NCBI GenBank assembly: GCA_030267565.1
Contig: BRXU01000055.1
Span: 217,501 to 281,500, forward strand
Reading direction: 5' to 3'
From: Pleodorina starrii
Lineage: Eukaryota; Chlorophyta; Chlorophyceae; Chlamydomonadales; Volvocaceae
DNA length: 64,000 bases
The notes beneath the pieces are model-generated. The model was given only the letters and a program-made list of their open reading frames with translations. It was not told where the DNA came from and searched no databases. This document shows positions 47,101-58,300 of this stretch, piece by piece; within the stretch, counting starts at the first letter, position 1, and every line of letters starts with the position of its first letter. The position numbers were made by a program, and so were the translations under genes.

Positions 47101-48411
47101 GTTGATGAGGCTGCTCAGCGCTTGCAGGCCGGGTGGCAGCGCCGCGGAGCTTCCGGCCTCGGCCTGCGCCTGAACCACCCCCACCGTGGCTTGCCAGGCG
47201 GCCGTTACTGCGGCTGCTGCAGCAGCGGCCGCTGATAGGGCGGTGGGCCCAGAGCCGGGCTCGATACCGGACCCTGGCTCCAACCCGGTCCCCGGCTGTC
47301 TCCCTGGGGCTGGTTCGGAGCCGCACACGGAGCCGGGGGCCGCCAGCGCGTCACCACTGGCCGGCACTGCACCGGATTGCGGCCCACGCGGCGGGTCCTC
47401 GCGCTGATCGTGCGGCCGCTGGTGGCTCCCGGAGTTAGCGCCGTCATTGTCGCTGTCATACAGCGGTGCCTGCTGCTGCATTGGCGGCAGCCGCGGCAAC
47501 TGACACCGCTGCTCTTGCGGCGCCGGCGCCGACAGCTGCTCCGCGGGAGGAGGTTGCTGCTGCGATGGCAGCTGCTGCTGACGGTGGGGTTCCGGGGAGG
47601 CGGGGCGGCGTTGTCGCTTTCCCCCAGCACTGCCGCTGCCGGCATTGCTGCCACGGAGCCGCGGCGCTTGGTCCTCAGAGATCAAACGCCCCTTGAGCCA
47701 CAAATCCTGTCGTTTGACGGAGCCGCTGCCGACGCGGCCCCTTTCGTCGAGCCAGGGTTCTGGGCCGGAGCTAGAATCCGCGCCCAGGCCGCGGTCTGGA
47801 CCCTGCGGGAGCAGCGGGTTCCCGGCCGCCGCCCCGCGCACACCCGAGGCCGAGCCGCCAGCGTCCCCCACGCGGGAGGCGGCGGTCCTAGGCATAGGGA
47901 AAGCTCCCACGGATGCGCCGGTGCTGCCCGCTCGTGCAGCCGCTTCCAACTCTGCCACTGCGGCGGGAGCTTCCAGAAGGACCGGCCGGCTTTCGTTCAC
48001 GCCCGCCTGCTGCTGCTGCTGCTGCTGCTGTTGGTGTTGGTGTTGCTGCTGCTGCTGCGCTTGGAGCTGCAGGTGAAGGGCGGGAGGGACCGACAGCTGC
48101 AGGGCAGCAGCAGCAGCAAGAGAGGGACCCAGGAGTGCAATAATGGCGCGCGCGGCAGCGGTGGCTGCGTCTTCACCCTCGATGCGATGCGCCTGTGCCT
48201 GCGCCTGTGCCTGCACGAGGTGTGCGATCAGCATGGCCTGCTGCTGTTGTTGTTGTTGCTGCTGCTGGAGTTGCTGTAGCTGAATTTGTGCAACAGCTTC
48301 AAAGTCCAGGCTGCTCAGGGCATTCGGTCCTCCCTGAGCAGTGGCAACCGCGGGCGACGGCGCGGCCGCGGTTGGGTCGCTGCCCTGCCACGGATCTGCG
48401 TCGCGCTGCAT
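41191..48411 (-). CDS. Giant GARP/Myb-like transcription factor (LUX/ROC15-type DNA-binding domain)
   Basis: Sequence-specific DNA-binding protein, nuclear. A single uninterrupted frame of 2,406 residues, stop at 41191, ATG at 48411; intronless as read. The GARP domain lies at about residues 1451-1511: [20 protein letters not shown], then [20 protein letters not shown], then [20 protein letters not shown]. The VVAQLG...AVPK...[20 protein letters not shown] wording is closest to plant LUX/PCL1 and to the algal clock factors ROC15 and ROC75, and differs from the PHR/PSR1 form (ATPKGVL, V.SHLQ without REN). No response-regulator receiver is visible, so it is not a type-B ARR. The rest is low complexity: many polyGln runs (CAG/CAA), polyAla, Gly/Ser blocks and a His-rich stretch. 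Orthology to ROC15 versus ROC75 cannot be settled here. Confidence 0.85.
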   Translation of the reverse strand: MQRDADPWQGSDPTAAAPSPAVATAQGGPNALSSLDFEAVAQIQLQQLQQQQQQQQQQAMLIAHLVQAQAQAQAHRIEGEDAATAAARAIIALLGPSLAAAAALQLSVPPALHLQLQAQQQQQHQHQQQQQQQQQAGVNESRPVLLEAPAAVAELEAAARAGSTGASVGAFPMPRTAASRVGDAGGSASGVRGAAAGNPLLPQGPDRGLGADSSSGPEPWLDERGRVGSGSVKRQDLWLKGRLISEDQAPRLRGSNAGSGSAGGKRQRRPASPEPHRQQQLPSQQQPPPAEQLSAPAPQEQRCQLPRLPPMQQQAPLYDSDNDGANSGSHQRPHDQREDPPRGPQSGAVPASGDALAAPGSVCGSEPAPGRQPGTGLEPGSGIEPGSGPTALSAAAAAAAAVTAAWQATVGVVQAQAEAGSSAALPPGLQALSSLINPLGLNPAVWAALAPAALAAQQQPQQQQPAAVVNGFSALGQLTSLLLPRAAVHGRTEALQQAQQADMAQPPSPSPPPPPQQQQQQRQQQQQKLYSLHASHACQDDSRQADRAHREPQSAHSSGASGSGSGSGGGRSRSAASGSGSGSAVLPRSCSGKGSGGGAGPKFAGSGNLAAYGRVGGSGGTQPSAPHRSAAAEAGQRDRGGGGDGSGGGGSAGRLLPSGSGAAEDGAVGVTSGSVLRPRPRPPSPGGGWMRPLVGFGQQLRLTREQVGKEPMVFGEPDAAAEAEAEAEADADGDSIMRGGDLPAVKPAEDPPASLEPGLGLGLGSDFEAAGGPQPPLEDLGPCGLPLLLAAAAADLPPPCPSQTLGRLSLARLQRPVEAQQSQQQPAATFVTGGYPDGRNGGGAQTRLLAPPHAARRLPEARARAQPPPAPSAGQVHGAAGAAEADAASAMLLPPPGPQPAGGQKRGLADMAWRQSSGQFSPSRGGCGGEEGREGGPKHRHLSSPAAQQLMSPSSGSGAWPVDAVGRGVPPLGAQRSGPGAPPGRPLSSPDPGGGNRPHRLSRPAQLPQDVPSPRHHHHHHQSHHHHSHHYSHAQHRRSHVADPDRQLQGGCGEIKIEEQAEAADPWDVEAAAGARPRGPARLPSATTRSTSLLRSAPATDREGSCRDEQMLEQEGSRSSHCSDTDGEDGEGAGSGGGGSGGGSAGDGDGDLDGGGSGGDGDGSGGGSGSGGNGSGASRFTAGVGASGTAGCGDGPGGPQQSKMLPRLKPSPADTAAAATLSLMVRPAAESQLPRAAAHLEAAAAAASAVTAGRTRGSPGRLERPPADSAAAAATVAAEATTTTNTTATAVFLLDELQRERCGVPQVAELAAPAATGSGRATGTAAAHRLSQGTPGLLPQPEKQQPLALPRAESGVMGLSIAAAAAAAAAAAAAAGAAARGEEAAAAGGRDTSAECSGGSDSPAGAGRLQRHGNGSGVAAGVSTGSGIAAAGGSGSGAEAGGGGGGSARVVRRPRMLWTHELHCRFMTVVAQLGVETAVPKNILQLMAVEGMTRENVASHLQKYRLYLRRLAGVQSNSPIPPHLIDGVQLQAMRAHLLKHQQQLHQAATLQVMQALRPELAAGSGGVGGAASAAAAGPGAPAAAAGATAAGAAMATPAPAPAAAAALGMAPAQPQSAAPQQQQQPAGLAATGVNLSVLGGIQQLGLGLGLSPQLQLQLHLAALQGGPSAASAAAAAAVGPDSRALAPARGNDVNGGLGGGHGAPFDAAATSLGGSLTAVQPPLQPLQQQQQQQQLSGPRAVAGGAGASLLLAAAGLSGADAGVGAGGRPDGASLGDAHNSLAATNGNGPSATGRLAMGNQPQPPAQQQTNLQPPPATLTVTWQQLQQWQAQQQLAALAAFAQSQQQQQQLLMQLQLQQQQQQQQQQQQQQWQQLQQWNVQQQLAQGLAALQQQQQQQQMGVLSLSLPPPLPSEHDVSEGGSQLQSAQLLPQFPSGTSVQQHPLQPHQQPHQQQQHQQPRLSGAGATGGSEEAAPPPDPSGSATQVAVAASAEQYGTYGCGVPGLGAQSASATIPVAGISLGGLGLVPYGLGLGLLGSGAQGAGDGQGAAGGAAALNLYGAAAASDPAAALHQLYATQQQQQQQQQQLQQLQQLQQLQAHYLLQQQLQQAQAPGALGGSGTSVVGSGLQAFSSGSLPGLTAAAPSALPGLGGPLAAFAAVQLQQQQQNQQNQQLLAPAQNEQQQQEQQQLQQQQQQQMMATDPTAWALGSAQSSLGLTSPFLGGGTGGAGVAYPPAYGLQGAAPWGLGTQQSPMLLPPLQSSLPPHDASNPGPFHGEQHQQQHQHQQQHQQEEVVAAAAAHPSGGPPAPNEAGPGPGAGSGRCFADGGAGDPLLQLPGLFGASEGRAGPLATGDGRQHVAAGGGCIRSSSGSDGGLMTAGAPPDSLSSGSLEFQLPHLAHLFGQQLQ

Positions 48412-50377
48412 TTACTCGGATTATTAACAGTTTGAATGTCAGCAGTAAACTGTCATTAACCGCATGACCGGAGGGCGCCAGCAGCACCGGCTGTCCTCCT
48501 CGCCGTTGCCGACTAACTCCCGACGCCGGTACACTGCCGTCGCATCAAAAGCCCCACCTGCAGTGAATTACATAGGCAATTGATGTTATTGAAAGCAAGC
48601 TGCCTGCCCAATTGTCCAGCAAACTCTCTTACGACGCAGATACAATGTGGCGTCAAAGGCCCGCCCCGTCAGCAAAACCACGCCGTGCGCCTCATCCGAG
48701 ATTTGTCGCAAGGTACAACCTCCCCCCATGACACTTGAAATTATTACCCTCAACGCCAGATAAGGACACTGCCAATGGACGCGCCAGTCGGTTCGGTGCC
48801 CAGGCTTGCAGGCTGCAACTTCATATTGCGCGGAGACCCTTATTTTGCTTGCATAACTACTCGCGAAAGGAATTCAATCGTCACCTGCCTGCAAGCTGAC
48901 GCCTGGCACGAGCCGAACGTCAACGACGCCGCTATCGTGACGATGCCCGGCGAGCAACTCGAACAAGATAAACGTTTTCCTTCAAGCTGAAGACGGCGAC
49001 CGGAAGAGAAATCCGTTGGAGCTAACACCCGCGCCGACGAGCGAGAGCGAGACGCGGACTGAACTAGTAGTGTTTGCTAAGCTTGTGCCTCTGACAACAT
49101 AAATAAGAGGAAATCTCTTGCAAGGAAGGCGTGTCATGAAGTTGCAATGTCGCAGAAAGCGCTTGAAAGTGAAAATATCCAATGCGGTCGTACCACCAAA
49201 ATATCGCGCTGATATTTGCGTTGATATTCCCCTCAAGAGATACAAAGAGCTTTGAGGCTGTTCAGAAACAAGTTTGCGCGTTATCGTCTTGCATAGCCGT
49301 CATTTGACGCCCTTGAGAGGGGCCCGATGGCTCCGTACTTCAAGATAATTTCATCGAGCTTGTCCGTTCTTCGCTCTCACAACGCACTGGTCTCTTGTGC
49401 ATGCCGTGAATCCACTGAATCTCTCAGTAACTGACATTTCTTGTCAGCCATAAGCAATCTGTTCTAACATGCCAAGCGTCTTTGTTGACCTTCTTGACAT
49501 TCGGGCGATCCCGACCCTTGGCGTAAACCATCAATCTCCACAATGCCCCGAATCAATTCCTGCTTGCGTTCTTTGCCGTAAATTAAGCAAACGGCGCAAA
49601 AATTTTGCACACTCAGTACTGTCTTCTACCATCCCGGCAGGATGTCGGCCTATTTCAGAGCCTCACGGACTTGTCCTTGGCTGTGCACAGACGACCCTAG
49701 CATTCTGTGCATGCAAAGCACTGCGCGTGGACGTCAAGCACAACACACGCCGAACCCTCGCGTCCTGTCCAGCCAGAAGTTACGACGAACGGACGGGCTA
49801 GCTCAATCCTGCTCAATTATCCATAGTCGCATTGCCAGGGTTTGCAGCGCGACGCCAGTTCACCAAACCAGGCTTCACACTGCCAGTAACTTGGACGCTC
49901 AAATTGGCTCGTCTCCCTCATGTGGGCACAAAAGGGGCCTGAAGGGGCACTTGAGTATAGTCTGGCCACGTCACAGCACATCTCAGTTTTGTCTTTGCAA
50001 TTGTCCACCCCCGCGGTCTAGCGTAACCTAAAACATCCCCCATCATCCGCCATTCTTGTCCTTCCTACGTCCGCATCCCTATATATCCTACCTTCCCCTT
50101 TCACCAGCGGAACGATCACCCGGCTAGTGAGCCTCACCGACACGTTCACGTGCGTCCGAGCGACGGACGCCACGGAGCGGACTCGAGGTGTTATGACCTC
50201 CTTGCAGGCTCATCATGCGATTTATTATAACGTATGCGCTGCTACGGCCTACGTCGAGCAGTCAAGGCTACAGGGTATGTGGTGGCAGCAGATAAGACCC
50301 CGGTCGCTTTAACTGGGGCGCCACCACAAACAGAACATAAGGACCAGCGCCCCAACAAATGCAGCGCCCATCCAGCG
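48412..50377. other. Intergenic region upstream of the GARP gene
   Basis: It contains the GARP promoter and the HVA22-like gene's 3' UTR. It is markedly richer in A/T than the coding regions. Small ORFs (for example 48775-48990 and 49469-49801) have no motifs and were not accepted. Confidence 0.4.
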
Positions 50378-52425
50378 TCAAGCGGCGCGGGCCTTGGCAC
50401 CGTCCTTGGGGCCCTTGTTCAAGGTGTCGTCCGACAGCAGCCACTTGAGCGCCGCAGCCGCTTGCTTCTGGAGCTCCAGCAGCAGCGCCACGGTGGCATC
50501 AATGGGCACCTTGTAGGTCGAGTACAGTGTGGCCTGCAGACATGATCGGATCACAGGAAAGGGGCAGCAGGGAAACGGGCGCTGTTTGCCGGAAACCCCG
50601 AGTGAGTCAGGGGCCTGTCTGAACCGGGCTACAACATTCCCCAGTCTCAACAAACGGCTTAGCCAGCTGTCAAGGGCTGAGTCGGCCTTCGAATCTTGAC
50701 ACTCCGGGTACCCACAACCCGCCATGGGCTTGCCGACATCTAGCCTGCAACCTTCATTACGCGCCGGTAATGGATCAGGATCGGCCCCCCCCCGGCGAGC
50801 CCCTGGTACCACGGGCACCATGGAGCTCCTTCCCTGGAGCCTACCAGTACAGACTTGAGCTTCACCAGGACGGAGTCGATGCGTGTACCGTACTTCGCGA
50901 GGGCAGGCTTGTAATAACGTTTGTACAGGTACGCGGCACCCTGTGGGGGCAGGGGGCAAAGCCTTAGCCGAGGTCACAAAACGTGAGCCTGGGCTCTCTA
51001 GAGAGGTCGGCGCTATCCGACCTCTCATTTGGCCCCGCATCACTACCGGTACCGAAGGAGACAGCAACCGCAAGTACAAACGCCGAGTGTAAGCCGCACG
51101 TCTGTCCTGCGAGCTTTCGTGCCAGTACGGTCCGCCCCTTGCCATGCCATCCTAACCGGTCGCCCATTTGCCCATCATTTATTAGCGAACGCACCTGAGT
51201 CTGGGGTAGCTGAAGCCAGAGAAGTGCGGCGAACTTTGCGTGATAATAGTATGGCACCTTTCCCAGAGCCTGTGGGTGGGTTGGATTTGAAGTGCGCAAA
51301 GTGGAGAACGTGCGTCCTCGGAGCCCCCACTACCCTGCGGTCTGTGATCTGCTTCCAGGGTTCGCACTCAAGATGTACTCGACTCTGCCGGATTGATCCA
51401 TCGACCGAGATGCCACCTGCCTTCTTCCAACTCAACCCAAATCCCTAGCATTACTCGATGCGGATAAAGGTACCGGTAATCTGCGCGCACATCAGGCGCT
51501 CAATGCATCACTCCACATGATACTCCGGGTGTTAGGATCGAACGGAACGTACCATGATCGATTGAAGTGAAGGAATGAACACAGCGTGGCCTCTTACCTG
51601 GTCCGCGAGGTGTTCGGCAAGTATGAGGCTGCCGTACAGAGTCCAGTACGTCAACCACTGCGGAATCACAGAATACGGCGGGGTTTGATGACGCGCGTGT
51701 GAATCCCACAGGAAAGCGCATACCGGGTGAACTAGCTAGCGCACACGCTACTGTAGCATTCGATTGACAAGGAGAACCGGCTGTCACACCGGTTGCTTGC
51801 CGTACAGTCGGAACCTAGAGCTAGTAGAGCATTGACTCCCGCCGTTAGGCCATCTGGAAAACAATAGCCGTGCGCATCACAACGAGCGAAGGCACTTCAG
51901 GGCCTGCTTGCCACACGAAATTGTCATGCGTAACGGGAAGCAGGCTGGACATGACTTGTTACCCGTGGCTTGTCACCCATGACTTGTTACCTGCACGTCG
52001 TCGGCAGTGTCCTTCGATTCAATGGCCTTGGCACTCGCGTAAACGGGATAAATCGTTGCGACGGTGTTGCTGCGGTTACACAGACATCGAAACCCAGTCA
52101 CGGCAACCCGGCACAGCAGTCAGCCAACGAGCGGAGGTCGTCACCATCCTTCCATCTGGGACAGACTGTCACACCAGGACCAAGGTAATTGACATATTTT
52201 CAACATTAGAAACGTGTACGTTCCGAGACTCTCTACACACCTCGCGGCGCGGAAGATGACGCCTCCAGCGGTAGGCTCCAGAAGAACTTTCAATCCAAGG
52301 GTTACGGGCACCGGCGCCGGTGCGACAGCGGGGATGGGAACAGCAGGGATGGGGGCAGAGATGGCCGGGGTGACCTGGTTGATAAAGGCCCCAAGCCATG
52401 ACACATATGGCGCCAAAGCTTCCAT
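50378..52425 (-). CDS. HVA22: HVA22/REEP5-like (DP1/TB2 family) ER-shaping membrane protein
   Basis: Reticulon-like hairpin protein that curves ER tubules; the plant HVA22 forms are stress-linked. Six exons on the minus strand: 52425-52241, 52069-51991, 51657-51598, 51269-51195, 50940-50845 and 50533-50378. Phases agree at every junction; 216 residues, a usual length. Family hallmarks appear in order: YPVYASAKAIESKDTADDVQ (about 69-88), WLTYWTLYGSLILAEHLADQ (89-108), GKVPYYYHAKFAALLWLQLP (about 111-130) and QGAAYLYKRYYKPALAKYGT (133-152). An amphipathic tail ends SDDTLNKGPKDGAKARAA. The hydrophobic parts form the expected pair of membrane hairpins. The first exon adds a less typical 61-residue N-terminus with PIPAVPIPAVAPAPVPV. 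The exons are so small that long-ORF finders miss the gene. Confidence 0.92.
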
Positions 52426-52840
52426 TTCCACAGGTAGATCACTTATAAAGCTTCGCTGCTACGTAATGACAGAAGAGGCAGTTGTCGATTGTGTTATTAC
52501 AAATCAAGGCGGGGTCGATACAAAGCGAGAAGCGATCAAGGAGCATGCCCTGCCGACTATTTACCATCTGTGCGTCCCAGTCATTATGACCTCGGTGATA
52601 TGCCGGTGTACGGTGGCATTGTCAACCAACCGCATAAAAAACCTAAACAGGAAGCCATACGTATGCACGACTTCAGGCTTCTTTTCTGAAAGGCAAATAA
52701 AAATTACAGCATGCGATTTTGACAATTGCATTTATCCGAGAAACGTACGATAAATTGTAATCCACATGACTACCGGCACCGTTGCCCGCTACTCATGCGG
52801 ACGCGATTTCGCAACATGAGAAACAACACAGCGCGGCATG

Positions 52841-52961
52841 CCCATGACCCACTTCCTACCTGCATTTGTGATGTCGACACGCAAGCGGTGAGGACGGATA
52901 GCGAAGCGCAGCAGGGCGCAGCGTACCTCACCCACCCCACCCCACTCGGGGCGAGCATGTT
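52841..52961. repeat. 121-bp direct repeat, copy 1
   Basis: Matches 53172-53292 with one visible substitution (GGGCGCAGC versus GGGTGCAGC); the copies are 331 bp apart. Confidence 0.9.
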
Positions 52962-53171
52962 TTTGACTGGTGTTACACTGTGGGCGACTCGTCCTGAGGC
53001 AGGACGAGCACCGGGGGCCCTGACCGGGCCGAGACACAGCGCAGGGGCGGGCGCGCGGCTACGTCCGTCTGTCCCGCCGCGCGCACCTCACGCCCTCACT
53101 CGCGCCAGCCAGGGGCACCCTCCACGGCCCCTGGCCAACCCACTCAGCGGCGCAGACGACTGCGGGCCGCG

Positions 53172-53292
53172 CCCATGACCCACTTCCTACCTGCATTTGT
53201 GATGTCGACACGCAAGCGGTGAGGACGGATAGCGAAGCGCAGCAGGGTGCAGCGTACCTCACCCACCCCACCCCACTCGGGGCGAGCATGTT
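53172..53292. repeat. 121-bp direct repeat, copy 2
   Basis: Second copy of 52841-52961 in the same orientation. The 210-bp spacer between the copies is unusually GC-rich. Confidence 0.9.
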
Positions 53293-55014
53293 GTGCTCCA
53301 CAGGCCCTGGCACCCACCTACTGTTGCGACACAAGCCATCGTAATGGTTCAGACGCCGCCACTCAGAGGATATCACATTCTTATTGTTGTTACAGTGGGC
53401 TCCAAACCCTCGGAAACGCTCAGAAAAATGGAGGCAGCAAAGGAAAGCGCAACTAAGCCACACAGCACGAGCCACCTATACAGATCTGAGCGGACCAGGG
53501 GGAATAGCACAGAAACGCGATGTATGGACCGAGTCGCCCACAGCGGGAGTAGCCATGAGGACCCGCACTCCATTATGGCTCCAAGACACAACAACACTCA
53601 CCACTTCATCTGCGACCTGGCTGTCCTGTTCCAGCGAAGTTCCAGGGCACTACAACATGCACGGCCACGATGGCACTATCAACAGTTTCAACCCGGCACC
53701 TCAATTTTTGAGGTTTCTCTTGTTCTTCTAACCGGCATCGTAAATGGTGGTAGTGCGACAATGCCGTCACTATTTCAGGAATCATCAACCAAATACGGTG
53801 CAAGTTGTAATCCGTAATACAGTGCCCCTCGCCAGGCCCACACGCCGCCGGCCGGGTGAAGCCGCTACGCAGCACGACACTTGCGCACGGGTGCGACCTT
53901 GTCAATGTGTTTGCGGCTCCGCAGTGGCAACGACCGCAGCCGTCGCTTTGGAAAGAGACAATTTTCCAATGCTACCGCCCTCTAGGATGCCCCAAAAGCT
54001 CGGGCCCCCATCTACTTCCCACTCCGCCCTCCACTGGATACGCTGCTACTCTGTACTGCGCTTGCTGGGTGCGGCCAGGGGGCAACATGCCTGAGCCCCT
54101 GCCCTCCTGCCTGGGTACGACCTACCTGCCTAGGTACACGCACCGAACGCGCCTTCAAACGCCTGCTACGCAAGCGCAGTATTAGCCTTTTAGTGAGAGA
54201 TGCATTTTAGGAGGTACCCAAACATCCTGCCTGCCGCCTGCCTGCAGCCCGTTCCAAAACCGACCAGTGTCAAAACCACGATCCAGCTTCAAACCGCCAG
54301 CTGAGGTAAGAGTCGTCACCCGATGCCATTTTCCGCACATTCTCACAGCCAAAGAAACCCAAGGCCCGTACCAGGTACCATGAAACAGAAACTTAAGCGG
54401 ACCACCTGCCAAAATGCCTATCGGAGGGTCCCCACTCCCCAATCCGGGAGCGGCAGTACTCGGAATGGGCACAAAACCAAGACACACTACACGACGAACC
54501 CACACAATAAAACCCTAGCAGATGCACGAGTCCAACAAAAGGGCCCTGCACCGTCCGTGCGGCCCCGGGACCCAACAGCAGATGATAAGCCCGCTGCTTC
54601 CTGCGAGAGTCACAGCACAGCGTGCCAGCGGGCGCACCCACGCGCTCGGTACGGACGCGGCACAGCCCCTTGCCCCGGCCTCAACTCCGTGCAACTCCAT
54701 GCATGCACGCCCTATCGGCTGTACATCAGGCCCCTGTGTTCCATTGTAACATGCGCTGAGGGGACCGCGACATCCGGACTGTAATAGCAAAATCCGACAT
54801 CTTGCTGAATTCCACAGATCGCTCCCGACAGTAATCTGACAAAGCCCCAAAGGATGCGTGGTTTCGAAAGCTAACCTGCGAGGTAACGAAGTGAGCTTGC
54901 AACAAGCAGGGACGGCTCCTGCAGCGCTTTCTGCCGTGGCTTCGGGATAGTACATAGTACATAAAACAATGCCCAAACAAGCGCTGTTACCATTCAACGA
55001 CGCCCCATCCAAAC

Positions 55015-55019
55015 TTACA
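55015..55019 (-). terminator. Candidate TGTAA poly(A) signal of the F-box/LRR gene
   Basis: TGTAA, the usual poly(A) signal of chlamydomonadalean nuclear genes, occurs on the minus strand about 350 bases past the stop codon at 55367. A five-base match can occur by chance. Confidence 0.35.
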
Positions 55020-55366
55020 CAACGTGACAAAGCCGGGCAACACTCAACCACCTCACACAACGACCTTGTCGCCCGCCATCCTGCAATGAGTCGTAGCTCC
55101 TGACTGGGGTTACTCCCCCTGGGGAGCCCCCACCGGCGCACTCTCTCCCACTCCCCATACGCGGTTGGCGATATACCGCTTCGATTGGCGATACACCGCT
55201 TCGAGACCCTGACCTTGACCCTTCAACCGCACCGCACCGCGCCGTGTGGTCCCAGTGCCCCCAGGCCCGACCAGCACACTCCTTCCGGTGACCCGGTTGG
55301 ATCCGCCAGCGAGCCTCTCCATCTCCATCTCCCTCTGCCCTGCCCCTGTCCATCCCTCCGCTAGCC

Positions 55367-58300
55367 CTACTCCGACTCGACCACTTCCAGCTGCGGCATC
55401 TGCTCCAGCACCGACGGCGGTACCCGGATAGACAGCCGGTTGTGGGCGATGGACAGGTAGCGCAATCGGGTGCAGGCAGATAACCAGGTTGGCAGCTCGG
55501 ACAAGGAGCTGCGGGAAGGAGCGGGCGGGAGCGCCAGCCGGCGCGGGGGTGATGCACATAGGGAGGCAAGACGAGGGTTCAGAGAGGTGGCACACGCAGA
55601 CCGGAATTTCCATGGAAAATGGGACAAGTCACATCCGGCATACTTAAGGCAAGTATGGAGGCCCCGAGTCGATCTATTTTCGTGCGCATTAGAGCCACAA
55701 CCCTTACACCTCCCTCCTCCCCTCCCTCCTTCCCTCTCTCCCCCAGCCGCACGCACTTGTTGCTGAGGTCCAGGTGCTGCAAGCTGGGGGCAAGCCGGCG
55801 CACCCAAGGCGGCACCGCCAGCAGCCCGCAGTCTGACAGGACTAGGGACCGCACCGAGGTCAGCGTGCCTGCAGTGGCACAGGAGGTGTGCGCGGAGGTA
55901 TGCGGACATGACATAGGGGACATGACAGGGAGGGCTGCAACGCCTGGGCATGACAGGGGCATGAGGGCTGCCCGACGATATACAGAGAGGCCATCCCATC
56001 TTGCCCTGAATAATAAGGGTGCCCCGGATCTGACACCCCCGGCGAAGCCACGACTGATATCCGACTAATTCGCCAGCAATTTGGGAATGCTGATTTAGGA
56101 AAGGCGCCCCGTGTCACGCTGTGCTCCAGGTCCCATAGCGCCCCCGCATAAATTCCCTTCTGCCCTTCCCGCCCACTCTCCCATTGCCCATTCGGCCCGA
56201 TCGTCCAGCCGGCCCGCCACCCACGACACGACACGCACCAACAAGCACTCAACTCACCCAGCACGTCCGCCGGCACCAGGTTGTTTGCCGCCAGGTCCAA
56301 GTGGCTCAGGTTGGCGGCAAGCAGGCGAAGCTCCTGAGGGGGGAAGCGGGTGTAGTGGGGGGCGGGGAACGGGAGTGGGGGCAAGAAGACAGCAAGGGAG
56401 GGTTTTAAGGCTCAAGGAGGAGCGAAACGGGCGAGCTCTGCCAAAGCACCAGTTGGAAGGGGCGCAGGGAAGGAGGGTGAGGCAGCACGTGGTTCAAAAC
56501 CCGGTGCTGCGCTGCGTGGGGTATCGGCGGCGCGTGTTGTGGAGCCACGTGCGGCAATGCGCAGCAGGCTACATGGTGTTTCAAATCCAAACACCAGTAC
56601 CAGTACCCCAACAAGACGTGTCGCCTCCTGAAGCGTGCCGTTGCCATGGCGCTTTCCCCGCCGCTGATCTCACTGACGCACCTCACGGACCGCAATGCCC
56701 GCGCACTGGCCCATCACTTTTCCACCTCTCGCCGCATCAAGCCCTACCGCAGCCACGTCACATCGCGCTATTTACCCCCCCGCCTGCCCTTCCGGCAGCC
56801 CTCACCCTTCCCTCAGGCCCCATCCGTCGGCCCCTTCCTTCACCTGCGGCGGCACCAGCCTGCACCTCACGTCGCTGACGCACGCCAGCTCCAGGCTCCT
56901 CAGCCGCGGCAAGCTGCACAGCAGCGGCAGGGAAGGCCCCATGCCTCCCAGCCAGTTGTACGAGCACGACAGCACCTCCACGTGGCGCAGCGCGGCCAGC
57001 GAGGCGGGCAACTGCCGCAGCTGGTTGTTGTTCAGCAGCAGGCAGGTCACCGACGACAGGCGGCCGATGTCCGCGGGCAGGGACGCAAGCTTGTTGCGCT
57101 GAAATGGGGACAGCGGGGTTGGAGGGGAGGGCCAGTTGGCGAATGTTGCGCGAAAGGAAGCGCTTATTGCAGCTGTGGTGAGATAGCGAGCGGACTAATA
57201 ATTAGGTAAAGGTTCCGAAACTCAGCACCAATAAGATCAGGAGACCAAGCCTGCCAGGGGTAGAGAGTGATGGGACTGCCGCACCGGGCGCAGAAAGAAG
57301 GGAGGGTGAGTAAACGCACCGACGGTACCGACTCTGAACTGTTGGGTGGCGCCCCGGTGCTGCAAAGCACCGATGTTGGCGACCCTGGGCTGTCGCGAGG
57401 CACTGCAGGGACGGAAGGTCTTCGGCACCAAGTACGACGCCGGCTGCCAATGGTGTTTTTGTGTGACATCCCAGCCCCCCCCCAAGGCGGTGGAGGGCGC
57501 ACGAGCAAGACGGACTGTGGCACATCACGCCCCCCTCCTTTTAGGCGGGTGCTTCGGCGGTCTTCCCGTTAAGAGCTGGGCCCCTTCGGAGGGGGACAGT
57601 GTCTCAGCAGTCCTTGGCCAGAGTCAGGTCCGGCGAGATATGTACGAGACACACACCTCCACCTCAGTCACACTGTCGCATCTGACACTGTCGCATCTGT
57701 CTTTTGCTCTTGTACATGTGGGTGGGTTGGGCCTCTGCCGGAGTTTTGCCATGCTCCACTCTTCCAAGAAACTTCCCCTTTGCTCCTGATGTGTGACCCC
57801 ACGGGCAATAACACAACGCCCCTCTTGCTCCATCAAGCCGAGCCCTATTCCCTCCAGCCCACCCACCAACACCACACACGCATACCCCCGTGGAAAACTC
57901 GCCACCCGCACTCGCACCTGCAGGTCCAGGTGCTTCAGCGAGGTGAGCTGTGTGAAGTCCGGCGGCAGAGCAGTCAGGCCGCTGGGGGAAAATGGTGAGC
58001 ACGGGGGTAAGCAGGGAAGGTGGAAATCAAGCACCGAGCGGAGTGCCGAGTGTTCTGTAACAATCCGTACGAAACTACGAATAGGCATGGACAGGGAGGT
58101 TCCCGGCCAGGCAACGTCAGGGGCCGCCGATGCTGGCTGTCTGGAATTCGCCTCGCAAACACGCGTCCCCAGTGCGCGCCCCAACTCAGACGCTTGCGCC
58201 TTGGCGATGCCGCCCTCTCCCCCTCCCCCTTACCCTGCGCCCCCTCCATTAAGAGCATCTGCGTCAGCAATGGCCCGCTGACGCAGCCCCGCCGACTCAC

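Larger units (their letters stand above)
52426..55366. other. Intergenic region with a duplicated 121-bp segment, no gene recognised
   Basis: It runs from the HVA22-like start to the F-box/LRR stop. ORFs such as 53293-53817 (+) and 54515-55141 (-) have no motif or splice support. A 20-bp near-tandem duplication (TTGGCGATA...ACCGCTTCGA) lies at about 55166-55205. Confidence 0.4.

Noticed and set aside
53293..53817. 174-codon plus-strand ORF
   Set aside because: No recognisable domain or splice signals, and competing ORFs lie on the opposite strand.
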